The notes below the pieces were generated by a model. It searched no databases. It was not told where the DNA came from and saw only the letters and a list, made by a program, of their open reading frames with translations. From Rhynochetos jubatus (taxonomy: Eukaryota; Chordata; Aves; Eurypygiformes; Rhynochetidae), in assembly GCA_027574665.1 (NCBI GenBank), contig CM050654.1, positions 21,148,222 to 21,212,221 on the forward strand: a DNA stretch of 64,000 nt. The letters run 5' to 3'. Within the stretch, counting starts at the first letter, position 1. Each line of letters opens with the position of its first letter. A program made the position numbers and the translations under genes. Below, one piece after another: positions 12,267-24,772 of the stretch.

Positions 12267-12823
12267 ATGGGCTCGCCCAGGCCCCCGCGGCAGCCCGCCC
12301 TGCCCGCCGCAGGCAGCGGTGCGCGGGGGTGCGGAGCTGCCTCCGCGGCGCTCCCGCCCCGGCGGAGCTCCCGCCCCGGCCCGCGGCTGGGCTGTGACCC
12401 GCCGCCCGGGGCACCCGCCGGCCCGGGCGGGAGCAGCGCGTGGCCCTGCCGCCCCGCAGCCGGTAGGTAGCGGCCCGGGGAGGGAACGGACAGGAGTTAC
12501 TCCCCTGCTGGAAGGTGTCGTCCTCGGCCGGTTTTCGTGAGCTCAGTACACGCTTGAGCCCAGCATAGCGGGCCCTGCCCTCGCCTTCACCAGAGATGTC
12601 CTTGACTGGCTTTGCGGTGGAAGGAAAATACAAGCTTTTTAATTATAATAAGCAGTTCAAGAGTATTTTAGCAGCTCTGTGTGTCTGTCTCCCCAGGATT
12701 AAACCCACAGTAGCTGAGCGGAAGGAAGGTGCAGTCCACATTTCAGTAATTCTTCTGAAGCCTTCCTCTAGCCTCCTGTCACCGTCTGTGAAACTGTGTC
12801 CTAAAGGCTCTCGTTTATCGTAG
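12267..12823 (+). CDS. Candidate two-exon short open frame from the CpG island (unconfirmed)
   Basis: An ATG at 12267 opens a Pro/Ala/Gly-rich frame (beginning MGSPRPPRQPALPAAG) that reaches overlapping donor sites at 12462/12463 and 12466/12467 (CCGGTAGGTAGC). A strong acceptor (CTGTGTGTCTGTCTCCCCAG) ends at 12696. Joining the second donor to this acceptor keeps the frame open: the downstream part reads IKPTVAERKEGAVHISVILL and runs to a stop at 12821-12823. The whole would be about 108 residues with a 230-bp intron. No domain is recognised. The first half has the composition of any GC-rich frame, so a non-coding first exon or 5' leader is at least as likely as a protein. The junction is my inference from splice signals. 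Confidence 0.14.
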
Positions 12824-15800
12824 GTGAAAAATGAGCTGGGCAGTGCAGCCGGTGAATAGGATTTAACAGCTGGAAGGAGCCCGACACAGCATGAGGAGGG
12901 TGAGTCTAGCATACAGTGAAAACCATCCACACCCTTCTGCTGTGTTAGCGTGGCCTGCAAGATACGTGGGTTTTAAAGATGCTGATGCATACCTAATTTA
13001 AAAAGTGGTGAGCAGAGGAAGGAATGCAGAGCAGCAGGTCTCCCTGTTTTGTGAAGTTCTATGTGAAATATTTTCTATGCAACATTTCTACAATGTATTT
13101 CAGAATGTAGATTTTATCTTCCCAAGTAATCTGTGTATAAGCTTACAGTCAACACAACCTGCCTTGAGTAGTGTGGGAAAAGGGTAGGAAACTACGCAAA
13201 TCTCAGCAGGATGTTTGGGGTGACATGTAGATGATAGCGAAGTAAAACTCCAACAGTACCTTCCTTTAGGCATATAACTCCTCTCTGCTTTACAGTGTGG
13301 ACGCAAATCATTAATGCAGATGCTGGTAATTTGCCAGTGCCTTTTTCAGTTCTCCATGGGCTATCTTCTCTGCCCTCTGTTCTAATGTCTTTTGCTGTAC
13401 CAAGTGTAATTTTCTTACCTACATGCGCGTCTTCACATTTCACATCTTCCTTTTAACAGCCTCATTGCTGCCACAGCTTCTTCAGCACTTTTACAGAAAT
13501 AAATGTTAACATCAGGATATGAACAGTATGATGAAAAATCTAAGGAAATATATCTAAAAATCCCTTTTGCTGAAAGGATACAGCTAAGGAATTGGCATAG
13601 CAGAGAAGAATGCCATAAAAGCCAATTCTTTCATTTTGCCTTAAAAAAATTGAAGTGCATGCCAGAGGACTAGGAGAGGCTGCCAGTCAGTGAGATCAAA
13701 GCGGCAGCTCTTCCTTTGCTATAGTCTGTTGTGGGGAAAAAAAAGAAATTTTGGCATCTAAGCAATCAGTCTACTTGCAGAAAATCAATGCTATTCATTC
13801 CTCAATATGTGAGTGTTTGGGAACCGACAGAACAAGAGCTTCAAATGTAAGAAACTAAATTCCCGAATTAATGATTTATAACATAGTATGTACATTAGAG
13901 ATAAATCAATAAAGCTCACTAATTTTGTACTTCTGTTATAAAACACTCATCACATTATTCCACGTAATTACAGTTTTCCTTCCAGAGCGATCACACAAGG
14001 CAGCCCTTATTGCCCTCAACCCATTTTAAGCTGAAGTAGAGGCTCTTTCCTCTTAACTGCCATCAGGCCTGACAAGGAGCCCAGAAATTACTCCTAGCTG
14101 AAGGCCTTTATCTTTCCTCACGGGCTGTTTCACTGACACAAACAGCATTACACATACCAGGACCAGCAGTTTTGAACATAGCGACAGGGCAGCTCAGTCA
14201 GCAAAACCACTGTGCCGCAACCGTTCAGTGTTCACTCGAGCCACCTCTGTCCAGTCCTCTCCCATCCGTGTGATGTTTAGTGACCCAACGCTAGAGGACA
14301 GGCTAGGCCTCTACAAAAGGTAGCAGGCAAGGATATTTCCTTGGTAAGCAGATGGCTAGGAGAAAATAGCCTGAGCCTGAGCTTGAAAAGACAAGGCCTG
14401 TGGAATGTTCTCCTGGGATGCAACTTGTAAAAACCTTTGTTGGTGCTCATGAACCTACCCTTGTCCAAGCAACCCACCTGCCAGGGACAGCCCTCTGCAG
14501 TTAGCAATGCTTTTGATCAGTGCCTGCAGGCATGAAGGGGATGTTGCTCAAATGGCTGCCTGCGGGTAGACACCCTCCATATTGTACCTTTTTGTGGATT
14601 AACTGTTAAACAATGGTTGATTTTAGCACTCTGTGGATTGTGCAAGATAGACAGGCCCAGAGTGGGTGAGGAACCCTGGGAATATCCATACTCACTCACA
14701 AGTGTCTCAAGCCAAAATATACCTCTGGCAGTTAGATTATGAGTAACCACATAGTTTTCTGATTAAAACGTGAGTGAATCTTCTCAGAGAGACTTAGGAA
14801 GTAGGCAATAAGTATTTGATGGGTTCAGATAGCAGCCTGTGTCAACGGAAGGGTCTCCAAGGTCTACAAAAATGTCAGGAGCACCTGACTGCTGAAATCA
14901 GAAATCCTGGACCCCCACTGTGCATGTTCTCCTGAGATAAAAGGTACTAAAAAAGCAGTATATGTCTCACATGGCAAGTCAAATAGAACGTAGGTTGTCC
15001 TGTGACTCTTAATTAAGACTATAACAAGGAAACATATAATTTGAGAACATTGGCCTTCGGTTAATGGGGTCAAGTACTCATTCACCTATGAGTAAGAGCA
15101 TATGCTAGAAGGAAAACGCTGAAGCACACTTCATTAGTATAAGGACTCTAGCTCTTCTTGGTGCCTCATAGTGCCCCTTCTGCATTAGTTTCCTGAGTTA
15201 CACACTTGTATGAAAAAGAGATGACCCAAAAGATATTTGAGACCCAGGATTGTTAATGGCCAAAAATACACTTGTGCTCAGTCTAACCTATATCTACACG
15301 TCTTCTACGACACCTTTTGTGAAGTTTCACCTGAGAAAACATAAAGGATTATGCATCATTAAAGTGACTGGTGGTGTGAAAATACCTTTCTCAGAAACAC
15401 ATCCTTCTTTTTCAGCGTTTGTGGAAGTCCACAATAATGTTTCAGATTTAATTTCTCCCTGTTGAACAGAAAGCTAAGGGCACTTTTTACAGTCTGATTT
15501 GTGAGACTTGAGTATGGAGCCAAAAATTTGGGATGACAGCTGCTTTCTAAGGAGGTTGCTGTTGGGAAATGGAGGTTTGCCAGCTGAGGTATGTGAAAGA
15601 TCATCTGGCCTTTTAACTTTCCACAGTTTACGAAGGGCTGTGCAGAAGCCCTTAAGTCACAGAAACCCAGAAATCATCCAGCCTTCAAGTTATCCTGTGC
15701 CTGTGAGACAAAGAATGAGAAAGTGTAGGGTCCAAAGTGTTGTTTGCCTTTTGGGACATAAGGCAGATCATATTGAATTTCATACTTTGACTATTTCTTT

Positions 15801-17585
15801 GCTTTGTCTTGCCAATACAAATAGTCATTCCTTCACTTTTTTACTCAAATACAGCCAAAGAGCTTTTGCTAAAATCTTTCAGAAAAAAATTAATTCCCCT
15901 CAAACAGGAACTTTCCATGAAAAACTCGAACCCAAAGACTAAATGATAATTATCAGAGCCTGAAAAATGATAGTAATACATTTATTAAGATGTGCGTTAC
16001 ACAGTAATGGGGTACAAAAGGGGGCTACTGTGGAAACCTCTTTACACCAGTAATTTTATCAAGAACTTAAAGAAGTTTCAAGCAACTGCAATAATACACT
16101 TAAACCAGTATTATTAAATAGGGGTTGCCCTATTTTCTACAGTGGTTTTGGATGCTATGTGTAATACTCCATATTAATGCAATTGCAGTTATGATATTGG
16201 CATCACAGTGGCTAGCAAACTAAAGCGATTTAGTTTCAGAGCAGACTCACAGAACCTCAGAAGCTCAGTCCTCAGTTCTGGTCAAGAGTAGCAGGGGGAA
16301 AAAGCTGGTTTGCAGCCACCGGTGTACTCACCTGATTCCTGTGTCTGTTGAAGTATTTCTCAGCCTCAGGACTCATTCAGACTGATTGTACTGAACCTAA
16401 TTGATAATAGAACATATTGGCTGCAATTCTTTGTCCCTAAAATACAACTGGGATACAGGGTAAGATAAGGCCAGCTCCACAGCTTTAAAAAATTTAAGGT
16501 TTCCTTTCTGTAGAGGAATCTCAAGTTTGTCACTTAAGCTGATTTTAAGCATGTTTTGTGTTCCTATATAGAAGCCAAATTAACTAGCAAAAGTCCAGAA
16601 TGAGCACATAAATTCTATGTCAAACAGTAGTTTAAACTGATGTATCACTCAGAAGTCCTGGAAGTAAAATCGAGACCGGCAGAACTGTGATGCTTGTTTA
16701 GAAACCAGCAGTGCTGCATTCAGTGTGGTTAGGGTTGTAGGAGCCAAAATGTATCACCGTTTGTACATACACAACACCTCCTGTCTTCAAAGGAGTAATC
16801 AGGATATAGTGGAATAAAGGCCGAGAAACCTGTATATGAGTTCTTTTGGGATTTGTATGTTGCGAGGGCTGCAGAAGATGTGATGATGTCCAAATTTAAA
16901 CCAATGCATATGTTAGTAAAACTGTCCTGTGAAGCCTACAAGAAACAAACTGAATCTCCTCTCTATGCTAATCCTTAAGCCCAGCATATAATGGCACAGC
17001 AAAGGCTTTTTTGAGAAGAAGTAAGGTCCTCCTTCTCAAATTAACTTCTTGTTCTTCTCACTGATTCAGGACAACTCCCACGTTCCCTTCAAAACATTTT
17101 CTTCAGAAATTCCACGGCACCGCAAGCCTTTCCCCCATCATTCAGGAAACCCTTCCACCACACTTCTCATGATGGCTTTACTGTGATATTCTGGGAAAGG
17201 TCTTGGTGTTGCCAACAACAAAACAGATACGTGTGAGACACAGACTGGTTAGAAACAGATACACTGGAAGGAAAATGTACAGTGTGCTATATTGAAGGCA
17301 TAGCATGAGCACAGGTGCAAGTTGGAGAGAACACAGCTGAGTTGATGTGTATGTGAATCAATAGAGTGCAGATTCTGGGCTCTTTAATATTAGTTGGCAG
17401 TTTGCTGTTGTGTTCAGCAGGACCAGAACTGTTTCCTAAATGCCTGAAAGCAAAAGAGGTAACGACTTACAGCATATGTCCAATTTTATATATGCCTTAT
17501 GAGTTATGCAGATTTTCTGCACAGTAATGGATAGCTTGTTCACTACATACAGTGCGGTATTCTGCATCATTTACCCATTCTTATT
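12561..17585. other. Non-coding stretch right of the CpG island
   Basis: Apart from the possible second exon at 12697-12823, nothing is recognisable here. Composition returns to AT-rich and CpG-poor within about 100 bases of the island edge. The longest open frame (15508-15942, plus) has no family motif and no convincing splice or promoter context. No repeats of known family were identified before the CR1 end at 17586. Confidence 0.55.
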
Positions 17586-17680
17586 TCATAGAATCATAGA
17601 ATGGTTTGAGTTGGAAGGGACTTTAAAGATCATCTAGTTCCAACCCCCCTGCCATGGGCAGGGACACCCTCCACTAGACA
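17586..17680 (-). mobile_element. CR1 LINE, 5'-truncated 3' end
   Basis: On the plus strand the text starts TCATAGAATCATAGAATGG, the reverse complement of the CR1 octamer tail (ATTCTATG repeats). It continues with the highly typical GTTGGAAGGGACTTTAAAGATC and the GCCATGGGCAGGGACACC segment of the CR1 3' UTR. Only about 95 bases are present, so the copy is strongly 5'-truncated, as most avian CR1 copies are. It has no coding part. The close match to common CR1 wording suggests a fairly recent CR1 subfamily rather than an ancient one. Confidence 0.95.
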
Positions 17681-20600
17681 CTGTCCTTCTTAATGAATGT
17701 AAAATAAAAGCATTGTCCATGTCATAGTAAGGGACAACAAAAGAAGGATTGTATTAGTTTATACTCCTTGAAATAAAATACTCTCAAATTCATAGCATGA
17801 TTTACAATGAGTCTGTGCTACCATTTCTCATTAGGAAAACACGATGCAGCGACCATCTTTTGTATTATTACTTGGCACAGGTTTAGCAGCATGTTGCACA
17901 GAAGTGCTATAAACATTTTTGTGTTTGATGACCAATATCAAAGCCTTTCTGTGGAGTTGCATTTTGAACAGATGGTCATTTGATTTGCACACCTGAAATC
18001 TGAGCACATATCCTGAGCTTAATTCCAAAAAGACTCAGAGAATCCACACAGTAAGAAGTATGCTTCAGTTCAATTTTGACAACATCATGGGTGTGCATAG
18101 TTTCCATACTTTTTACTTTAACTCCTTTCTTTTGAATAGGGGTTTTCTGCATAGGATTTTTGGCAAATACATCCTGTCTTACAAAACTAGATGAGCAAGG
18201 GAAGGTATGTATCGGGGAATTCTATTTAACCCACTTCCCACATTATGTCAAGACCTAGATAGCTGGGCCGGGAACGGAAAGCAGAATCTCGGAATCTTAT
18301 CCCACAGGAAAAAAAAAAAAAGGTCTATTGAAATAAATAAATAAATTCTAATGTAGTCACAAGAGTATTGTAAAGATTAATCAGGTGATGAAGGATAGGT
18401 GTTTAAAGATGCAATACTTTACATAAATGTTCTGTTAATTTATTAGTGTTTAGATCTACAGACACATTAACATACTGTGTTTAAACAGAACTTTGTGTGC
18501 ACAACTCAAGGCTACATAAGGAATTTCAAGATAATAAATATCAGGAAAATACTTTGCAGTTGCCAAAGATACGAGGCAGGCTGAAACTCAGACTGTGCTG
18601 CGTCCCTTCTCAGTACAACGTTCAGAAGGCAGTAGAACTTAATGCCACACTAGACCCACACAGCCTGCCATCATGAGCCTTACTCTTGTGAGTACAGGGG
18701 ACACATCAGTGCTCCCTAACAGACCCAAATCAAAGTGATCACCTCGGGCTGAATCACAGACGTGGTCAAGAGCTTTATGTCCAGTCATAGGAGTAGTGTT
18801 CAGGGAGTGCTAGGCTGGCTTTCCACTTGCCCATAAGGGCCTGACAGGTATGTTATTTGAGCTCCCCACTGCCTGAAAGCAGCTCTGGGCCTGACCTGAC
18901 CCTACAGGTGTTCGTTTATAACACAGCTGCATGCACTTCGAAACTCTACCGTTCCTTATCTGCACTGCACTGTCAGCTCGAATGTCTCACTTTCTCTGGG
19001 GCTTCCTTAAATCCTGTAAATTCCATGACTAATGGCATTAATCATTGGATTGTAGTTATTCACTCATTTCTTTCACTCAAGGTACAAAAGCAAATTAAGT
19101 TCTTATTGTCTATATATGTAATTCCTTATTCCTTTATGCTTCCTTGCCAGCTTTGCTGTATTTCAACACTCATAACTTTTCACCAAAGGCTGAAAGAAAA
19201 GTTGGTTTTGTTTAGATGCAGAGCCAGATGAACACATTTTTAACTCTTCAGGATGAGTTTTGTCTTCACAACTTAGTGTCAGCTCTCCCTGCTAGATACT
19301 TCTCGGCAGGAAGAACACTAGTTCATGGCCTGCGGCTAAATTTGCTACAGCTGCTATTGAAGCCATTAGGCTATCATAATTTGTTATTATGAAATAACTA
19401 GTTTTCATCATTTTACTGGGTGGAGTCTGAGGGAAAGCCTGGGAATTCCTAAAAGCAAGGTACCACATTAAACATCCTTGTTGTCACTATGTCCTCATAG
19501 ATGATGGCTCAGCAAGAAAATTTGTAATGGGTAGAAGGTCCTAGGTCCCTTATTTTCATAATAATTGGTCTTTCCATACTAAATTCAAATAGATTTCATT
19601 TTCCACCTTACTTGATCACTATAGGAAATTTATTTTTCCAAAGTGTGTTTCCCATTTCTCCTAGCAATCAGTTACAGAAAGTAAATATATCTATTCATAA
19701 TTCTTTTAACAATTGTGGGTTTTTATTGATGCATAGGTACTTAAAAACCTAAGCTCTGATGCAATGTCGAGATTCTTCTATTTATGTCTATTTTTGTGTT
19801 ATTTACAAGATGTGTGGCATAAAATCACTGGACTGCAGTCCCCCTGATCTCTTTCATGATAATTCATGAAACAACCTCTCAGTAGTGAAGACTTTTATTT
19901 ATGTGAGTACGACACCTCTCCTTAGAATTAAGAGGTTGTCAAGGGAAAAAGGGACATGGTACTTAAATCCTGGCAAATGAATTTTCTGTCCTGTGGTTCA
20001 CAAGTGATTTCAATACTCTTTCCTGTCTAGCTCCCAATGCCTATTGTTTTTAAACAGAAGTGAGCAACCTCAGCTGCCCCACTGATTCCTTGTTTAGAAA
20101 ACTGAGATCTGTAAAATACTATCCATATCATAAACACTTTTAAAAGCTTTGTCAATGAGTCCTGTATAACTGGGACATGGAATTTAATTAGACCTTACAT
20201 GAAATAATGTCTTGTGATCTGCAGTTAATAAGGAAACAACTCTTTTAATTATTTTCTGCGGATTACAGTTTTCTGCAGTTTTTTCAGTCAAGAAGATAGA
20301 CAACTATGTGCCCAGTTCTGTAAAGGTAACTCAGGTAAAACCTGCAAATTATTTCCGTGCAAGTAATAATTTCATTAATACATTCAATGAAAATGAAATG
20401 AAAGTCAAGGACATTCAGTAAGTCTGAGACTGGCTTGTTACATAGGTGTTCTTCGCTACCCCGAGGACAGGATTGTAATTAGCAGCATAGCAGTACTCTA
20501 GTGAAAACATTCAGAACTTGATGTTTACTTGTACAGTGCAGTATGGTCTGTTATAGGTAAGGATCATACGTAACACACGTTTGCATGTGACAACACATTT

Positions 20601-22125
20601 ATATAGTCATTCATTGTGCAGCTTCATGTAAGTTCAATGCAGCTAGTCTTCCTCACACTACAGTAAACAAGTTAATTCTGCAAGGTTTGGTTCACAGGAC
20701 TAGGGATTTAGTTTTTCTGAGAGCCTGCTGGTGGCACCAACACACACGTGTAAAAAAAAACAAATAATGAAATTAGGCAAATTAAATAAGAAAGACAAAT
20801 TCAATCATTTATTTACGTGGTCAAAATGACACAGTATATCTCAGGTTATATATATGTTTATAGTCTTCTTTTCACAGCTTTGAAAATACACCTTGCAGTA
20901 AATTTGCTTGTGGACTTATATACGCAAATAATCGAGACCAAATGACTAAAGAGTGAGCTGAATACAATATAACCAGCCCTAATAATGTATTCTGGCTGAG
21001 AAAAAAGGTGTACAAATTGGTAAATGGGGAAAGAAACTGCTGCAACTGTGGGCTGCGTCCTGGCCCGTACAGACAGGTGGCATTTATTGGCTAAAATCCA
21101 GACTTCTGAGTTGTGTAAACGGAAACCCAGCTATAGCAGCCCTGTAGTCAAATAGCAATCATGAGGTGCTACCTCATGTGTAAAAAAAACGAGGAGACCT
21201 GGATGGAATAAAAATATGTTAATGACACAACAGTAGCATATAAACAAGGAATACCTAATTTGAAGTCTTTTTTTTTTATCCCTACATATAAGTCATATCT
21301 ATTCCAGAGAAAAGATAGACAAATCTGGAAGCTTTAAGTGGAGACTGTACAATGTACAGCAAATCTTTACAGAGATGCTCTGTTGTCTTCAGTGCTCTCT
21401 GATTTTTCTGATGGAAGAAAGACTCCTCATTTCAGATTCTCCCTTGTCCCCTGAAATTAGCAACCTTCATGCCTGACAGCAGCTTTTAAATTATCTTGAA
21501 GTGCCCATTTTTCTAATGCTTCTTTCATAGTGGAAAGATGGAAAGGGTAGATAAACAAAAGCTAAAGAAAAAAGCAAATGAGAGGCTGGCACAAAAAGAG
21601 GGGAAGAGGTGAGCATCAGTCTGGAAAGAAAAGAGATTGCTGGGTCAGAAATCCATTGACTCCAAATTTGTAGAGGATGTGAATTTCTCTGAGACCATGG
21701 AAAAGAATCTTATTTAGAAAATTCCATGCAGATAAAGAAAATATTATGTTACCACTGGGGAAGTAACAAGAGACAAAGACCTCTTAGGCACTAAATAGAA
21801 GAAGTTGGGCTTCTAGAAGCAGCCAAGAAATTCAGTGAGGAAGCACCTCCTCATTGATCCAATGGCTCATCAACTCTCTTGTTTTTGGAAGCATTCCTGA
21901 AAAGGGAAAGAGAAGTGACAAAATATTGCACAATTGCTAGCAGTTTGTATTATCCTTCCATAGCCAAAACTCGCTTTTGACAAGGCAGGGACTCACTCCA
22001 TATTAACATTTTTTGACATTTTGAGTTTCGTGTTCTTGTTCTATTTCTATTCAATCTATCCTGTTCCATTATTCAATCGCTGTTACAGGTTGTTTTGTTT
22101 GGGGTTTTTTTTACATTCAAGTTAA
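17681..22125. other. Non-coding stretch between CR1 copies
   Basis: AT-rich sequence without recognisable exons or known repeats. Small features only: an A-run near 18308-18320 followed by a short AAAT run. The longest open frame (18857-19231, plus, 124 codons) has hydrophobic and Cys-rich patches but no motif I can assign and no splice context, so I treat it as chance. Confidence 0.5.
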
Positions 22126-22520
22126 ATTTCCTACACTACAATGCATGTCTGTTGTCTCTTGTTCTGTCTCTGGGCATCCCTGAGAGGAGTCTGATTTCAT
22201 CCTCCTTATTCTACCCACCATCAAGTTTTTATAAATATTGATAAAAGCCCCCCTGAGTCTTCTCTTCCCCAGGCTAACCAGTGTCTCCCCATATGTCGAA
22301 TGTTCTAGTCACTTAATCATCTCCATTACTCTTTCCTGGGCTCCCCCCTATAAGTCTGTGTTTTGTACGGGGGAGCCTAGAACTGGACAGATGTAGCCTC
22401 ATCAGTGCTGGGTAGAGGACAATAATCACATCTCTTGATACGTTAGCCCTGGTCTCCCTAATGCAGCCCAGCACGCTGTTGGCTTTCTGTGCTAAGAGGG
22501 CGCTTTACTGGGTCATGTTC
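22126..22520 (-). mobile_element. CR1 LINE, old internal/3' fragment
   Basis: Read on the plus strand this is the reverse complement of the CR1 region upstream of the 3' UTR. Diagnostic words in order are CTACACTACAATGCATG, TAAAAGCCCCCCTGAGTCTTC, TCTTCCCCAGGCTAACCAG, AACTGGACAGATGTAGCCTC, AATGCAGCCCAGCACGCTG and TTGGCTTTCTGTGCTAAGAG. The copy is much more diverged than those at 17.6 and 24.5 kb and lacks the octamer tail on its left side, so it is older and has lost its 3' end. It corresponds to the C-terminal reverse-transcriptase end and adjoining 3' region, now non-coding. Confidence 0.9.
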
Positions 22521-24530
22521 CAATAAAATGAGATTAAAAGATATGGGAAATAGATCTTTCGTTATTCCAGCCTGGACCTTGAAATGCATTGGAGTTCACA
22601 AGTCAAGGCCTGCACAGTCAGCTCCCCGTGGAAAGGCAAAATTGTGTGAGTTTGTTTTAGATGACTGTTCCTAGAAAGCTTAAAATTCATTGTACAATTG
22701 TTGGACTATTCTAGCCATGGGAGATGGAAAAGGATGTGGGACTGGAGGACACATTCTGGGAACTCATCTGCCAGATTTCCTGTGGCCAGTACCGGCACAG
22801 CGATCATTGGTCATGCTGGTGACAAAATTAAGGTTGTTTTCCATGTCTCACACTTGGACCCTCTTCTCAGACATTTATGGGTTTTTCAAATTTCAAGATC
22901 TTAAACTGAATTTTTCCACATCTGGGGTCTGTCTTCTGTCAGAAAGCCTCAGCCAGTGCTGTTCAGTCACCCAAACAGCCTAGGATGTATATATTGTTCT
23001 GCTATTGTGAACACTCTGGTGACCTTTTCTTTAAGCACCTTTATTGTGTTCCTGGTCCCAAACAGGGACCTGAGATCTGAATGCCCTTTCTGAAAATTAG
23101 ACCAGGTTTTTGTATTTTTCCAGTGACGGTACAGACATGCAGGATGTCTCTCTCAGAGGCTGGAGCTGAAGTCTGTGAGTCCATCCTACTGAGCCATCTG
23201 AAAAGAGGTAATAACAGTGATACCTCTGTATTTCTCAGCACTGTTGTGAAAGTTAATAATATTTGAAAAGCACTTTGATTTGACAGTGATGAGCTCTGAG
23301 AAAATCTCATAAAGATATCATTAACCTTGTGGTCACTGTAGGGTCTGAACAGACTGTATTAAATTAAACACAAGTCACGAGCAACACAGAAAACAAAATT
23401 CATTGAGGAAGCGTAGTCTGCTTGTTCACTGCATGGAAGAAACTTCCTCATTAAAAAAAGGGAATCTGATCCTAAATAACTTCAATAAATATATACAAGT
23501 AGGCCATGGATGATTTTAATCCAGTCATTTCCTAGATTCTGAGTGCTTGACTTTGCTTTGACTCCAGGATTCTCTGTGATCCTTTTACTTCACAGCAGGA
23601 TGGGTATGGGCTAGATCTCAGTACAGCCCAGCAATATTGCCCTCAGCTGACCTTCTTGGCATACTTCCAGCCCTCGCTGGATATTCAGAATATCCAGCAG
23701 CCCTCAATCTTGTAAAACTTTTAAATATCTGAAACTAACATAGGCCTTCTTTCCCTCTATGAAAGAAGACCATGAGGATAACATTCCACTGTCCAATTAC
23801 AGCAATATATGTATTGAAGTAAAAATATTTAAACAGATGTTATAAAAGACTTCATTTCCATTCTATGGCAGGAGCACATCTGTACTTTAAATACCTCTTA
23901 TCCATGCCAAAAGAACACCACGAAGAGAAAATGCATTTTTATGTGCTTTTCCTTTGAGTTTACCCTTTGTGAATACGGAAAGTCTTTTCAGTAGGAAAAA
24001 AGGCACTGATTGTGATCACTTGACATTCTGTGTTTGCCCTACAGCTGCCATGGAAATCAAGTCCTGGCTCTTGATTTCTGGCCTGATCTTTTAAAAACCT
24101 TGAATATTGCTAAAATAGTATTGTGCAGGAAGGAAAGGAGGGACAGCATGATGAAAGATCAAACTAATATAAAAATGCTGCAGTGCTACACTCTCTTCCT
24201 ACCAAAACATTTTCATGCATTGTCTTATCGGCATTGTTCTTTACAAAGAAAATATCTGATGTCACATTACCATCACCAGTGATGAAAGGCACCTACACCG
24301 ATGTTATGATACAGTCTTATTTTGGGGATGTGCTTGGAATCCAGCATTAATGCTTCAAGCACATATGAATTCCAGACTTAGGCAGCAGTGGAATTGTGGC
24401 ATGAGAGTAGTAACCTTAATTACTTATAAGGTAATGCTCTTATGTTTGCTCACCGGTGAGTCTAGAAGACTTAATACAGTTATATTTAGTGGAGATGTTC
24501 AGTGAGAAGCATTCGCCTCTATTAACTCTG
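22521..24530. other. Non-coding stretch between two CR1 copies
   Basis: No exon, RNA gene or repeat family is recognised. Open frames at 22489-22983 and 23041-23310 begin in or next to the old CR1 and have no domain signature. Confidence 0.5.
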
Positions 24531-24772
24531 TAGATTAGATATCAAGAAAAAATTCTTCCCAGAGAGGGTGGTGAGGCACTGGAACAGGTTGCCCAGAGAA
24601 GCTGTGGATGCCCCATCCCTGGAAGTGTTCAAGGCCAGGCTGGATGAGGCTGTGAGCAACCTGGTCTAGTGGAGGATGTCCCTGCCCATGGCAGGGGGGT
24701 TGGAACTGGATGGGCTTTAAGGTCCCTTCCAACCCAAACCATTCTGTGATTCTGTGATTGTATGATTATGAT
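24531..24772 (+). mobile_element. CR1 LINE, 5'-truncated 3' end with octamer tail
   Basis: The copy begins TAGATTAGATATCAAGAAAAA and runs through the standard CR1 text: CAGAGAGGGTGGTGAGGCAC, GGAACAGGTTGCCCAGAGAA, GATGCCCCATCCCTGGAAG, GGCAGGGGGGTTGGAACTGG and TTCCAACCCAAACCATTCTG. It ends in four degenerate octamers (ATTCTGTG, ATTCTGTG, ATTGTATG, ATTATGAT). About 240 bases are present, all of them the 3' end with no intact coding sequence. It is the best preserved CR1 in the window and lies in the opposite orientation to the copies at 17.6 and 22.3 kb. Confidence 0.97.

Larger units (their letters stand above)
11290..12560. promoter_or_regulatory. CpG island, probable promoter region (possibly bidirectional)
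   Basis: Base composition changes sharply at about 11.29 kb from AT-rich, CpG-poor DNA to very GC-rich DNA dense in CpG, and falls back near 12.56 kb. In warm-blooded vertebrates such islands usually mark unmethylated promoters and first exons. Inside are GC-box-like GGCGGGGG runs near 11601-11610, a YY1-like GACCATGTTGG at 12152-12162, a 25-bp period repeat of CGATGTGCTGAGGCGAGG (11610-11627 and 11635-11652) and a (CA)24 tract. Good donor sites occur on both strands: minus CAG/GTACGG at 11335/11334 and plus candidates near 12139 and 12462-12467. Long open frames here, up to 445 codons on the minus strand, reflect the scarcity of stops in GC-rich DNA and overlap one another on both strands. 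I take none of them as proven genes. Confidence 0.85.

Noticed and set aside
11614-12540. A 308-codon plus-strand frame containing a Thr-His repeat
   Set aside because: The repeat is the microsatellite translated, no motif is present, and the frame has no better start or splice context than its competitors.
11296-12633. A 445-codon open frame on the minus strand across the CpG island, with overlapping long frames on both strands
   Set aside because: Stops are rare in such GC-rich DNA. The frame runs through the CA microsatellite as a Val-Cys run, has Pro/Arg/Ala composition and no domain, and is mirrored by equally long frames on the other strand.
20715-20745. A CTCF-like match on the minus strand (CCACCAGCAGGC)
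   Set aside because: Agrees with only about 12 of 16 core positions by eye and lacks the G-rich second half.
24535-24732. A 65-codon minus-strand open frame
   Set aside because: It is antisense to the CR1 3' UTR and not a gene.
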